Made by a program: the position numbers and the translations under genes. Positions 32,690 to 32,923 of a stretch of DNA of 32,923 bases are shown one piece after another. Source of the stretch: Bacteroidales bacterium (lineage in GTDB: Bacteria; Bacteroidota; Bacteroidia; Bacteroidales; UBA932). Where the stretch lies: NCBI GenBank assembly GCA_017428945.1, contig JAFRPW010000042.1, positions 1 to 32,923 on the forward strand, written 5' to 3'. The notes beneath the pieces were generated by a model, which did not search any database, was not told where the DNA came from, and saw only the letters and a list, made by a program, of their open reading frames with translations. The number at the start of each line of letters is the position of its first letter. Position 1 is the stretch's first letter.

Positions 32690-32748
32690 GGATTATTTAA
32701 TTTTGGATTATTTAATCTTGCATAATTAAATCCTAAATATTATCTTTG
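32690..32748 (+). promoter_or_regulatory. Promoter and repeats before the ATPase gene
   Basis: CTTG (32717-32720), 20 bp, TATCTTTG (32741-32748) form -33/-7-like boxes, ATG 16 bp further on. Upstream GGATTATTTAAT is repeated (32690-32701 and 32705-32716), and ATTAAATCC (32725-32733) is a partial inverted copy within the promoter, perhaps a regulator site. Confidence 0.6.
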
Positions 32749-32764
32749 CCCAAAACGAGAAACG

Positions 32765-32923
32765 ATGCTGCAGCCGAATCCATTCATCATTACCGCCGAT
32801 TACTACGGCCCTGAGTATTTCTGTGACAGGCAGGCCGAGACGGAAGCCTTGGAAAGCAATATCGCAAACGGGCGGAACACGGTGCTGATTTCGTCCCGCC
32901 GTATGGGGAAGTCCGGACTCATA
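32765..32923 (+). CDS. AAA-type ATPase, N-terminal part only
   Basis: 53 residues to the window end. MLQPNPFIITADYYGPEYF, DRQAETEALESNIANGRNTV, then a P-loop LISSRRMGKSGLI. This is the start of the large Bacteroidetes family of single-gene ATPases (about 370-400 residues in full) annotated as 'ATP-binding protein'. The rest is out of the window and the role is unknown. Confidence 0.8.
   Translation, partial: MLQPNPFIITADYYGPEYFCDRQAETEALESNIANGRNTVLISSRRMGKSGLI

Overview
The window is a chromosomal segment of a member of the Bacteroidota, most likely order Bacteroidales. It has fairly high GC (my impression is a little over 50 percent, not computed). The evidence is repeated TTTG / TAnnTTTG promoters (the Bacteroidetes sigma-ABfr consensus), several Bacteroidetes-restricted families (DUF4270, DUF3098, DUF4294, a short GT5-like 'glycogen synthase'), lone ftsX, and ribosomal proteins of Bacteroidetes type. 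I cannot name the genus.

Layout. (1) 1-1368: end of the first half of the S10 ribosomal operon (rpsS partial, rplV, rpsC), closed by a strong terminator at 1388-1417. (2) About 1420-15910: 14.5 kb that is not ribosomal and separates rpsC from rplP. It holds a hicAB toxin-antitoxin pair with a palindromic operator, a TlpA-like thioredoxin lipoprotein, a large secreted protein joining a metallopeptidase-like domain, a beta-propeller and a probable outer-membrane barrel, uvrC-pnuC, acpP, a DUF4270 lipoprotein with a degenerate GT5 protein, and an envelope operon (ftsX, DUF3098, uppP, LpxH-like phosphatase, DUF4294). It ends in about 800 bp of debris: two gene fragments and two related hairpin repeats. 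(3) 15915-26518: a canonical promoter restarts the ribosomal cluster, which then runs colinearly from rplP through secY, map, infA, rpsM-rpsK-rpsD, rpoA and rplQ to a terminator at 26538-26566. (4) 26636-30031: a sugar operon (MFS transporter, ROK kinase, GH3 hexosaminidase-like lipoprotein). (5) 30046-31683, minus strand: a CotH-kinase-like lipoprotein. (6) 31801-32573: a MntA/HepT toxin-antitoxin pair lying between two direct repeats that are 3' ends of a tRNA-Gly gene, probably an integration scar. (7) 32765-end: start of an AAA-type ATPase.

How the parts relate. The cargo between rpsC and rplP is mostly housekeeping genes rather than a mobile element, so a chromosomal rearrangement that split the S10 operon fits better than a simple insertion. 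The terminator on one side and the promoter on the other would let both halves be expressed separately. Both toxin-antitoxin modules sit at disturbed places: one at the left edge of the operon split, the other between tRNA-derived repeats.

The clearest unexplained items are the operon split, the tRNA-Gly-bounded MntA/HepT cassette, the mirror-image divergent promoters at 6161-6195 with start codons almost touching the -7 boxes, and the three-part peptidase/propeller/barrel protein. I did not find a convincing new multi-gene defence system.
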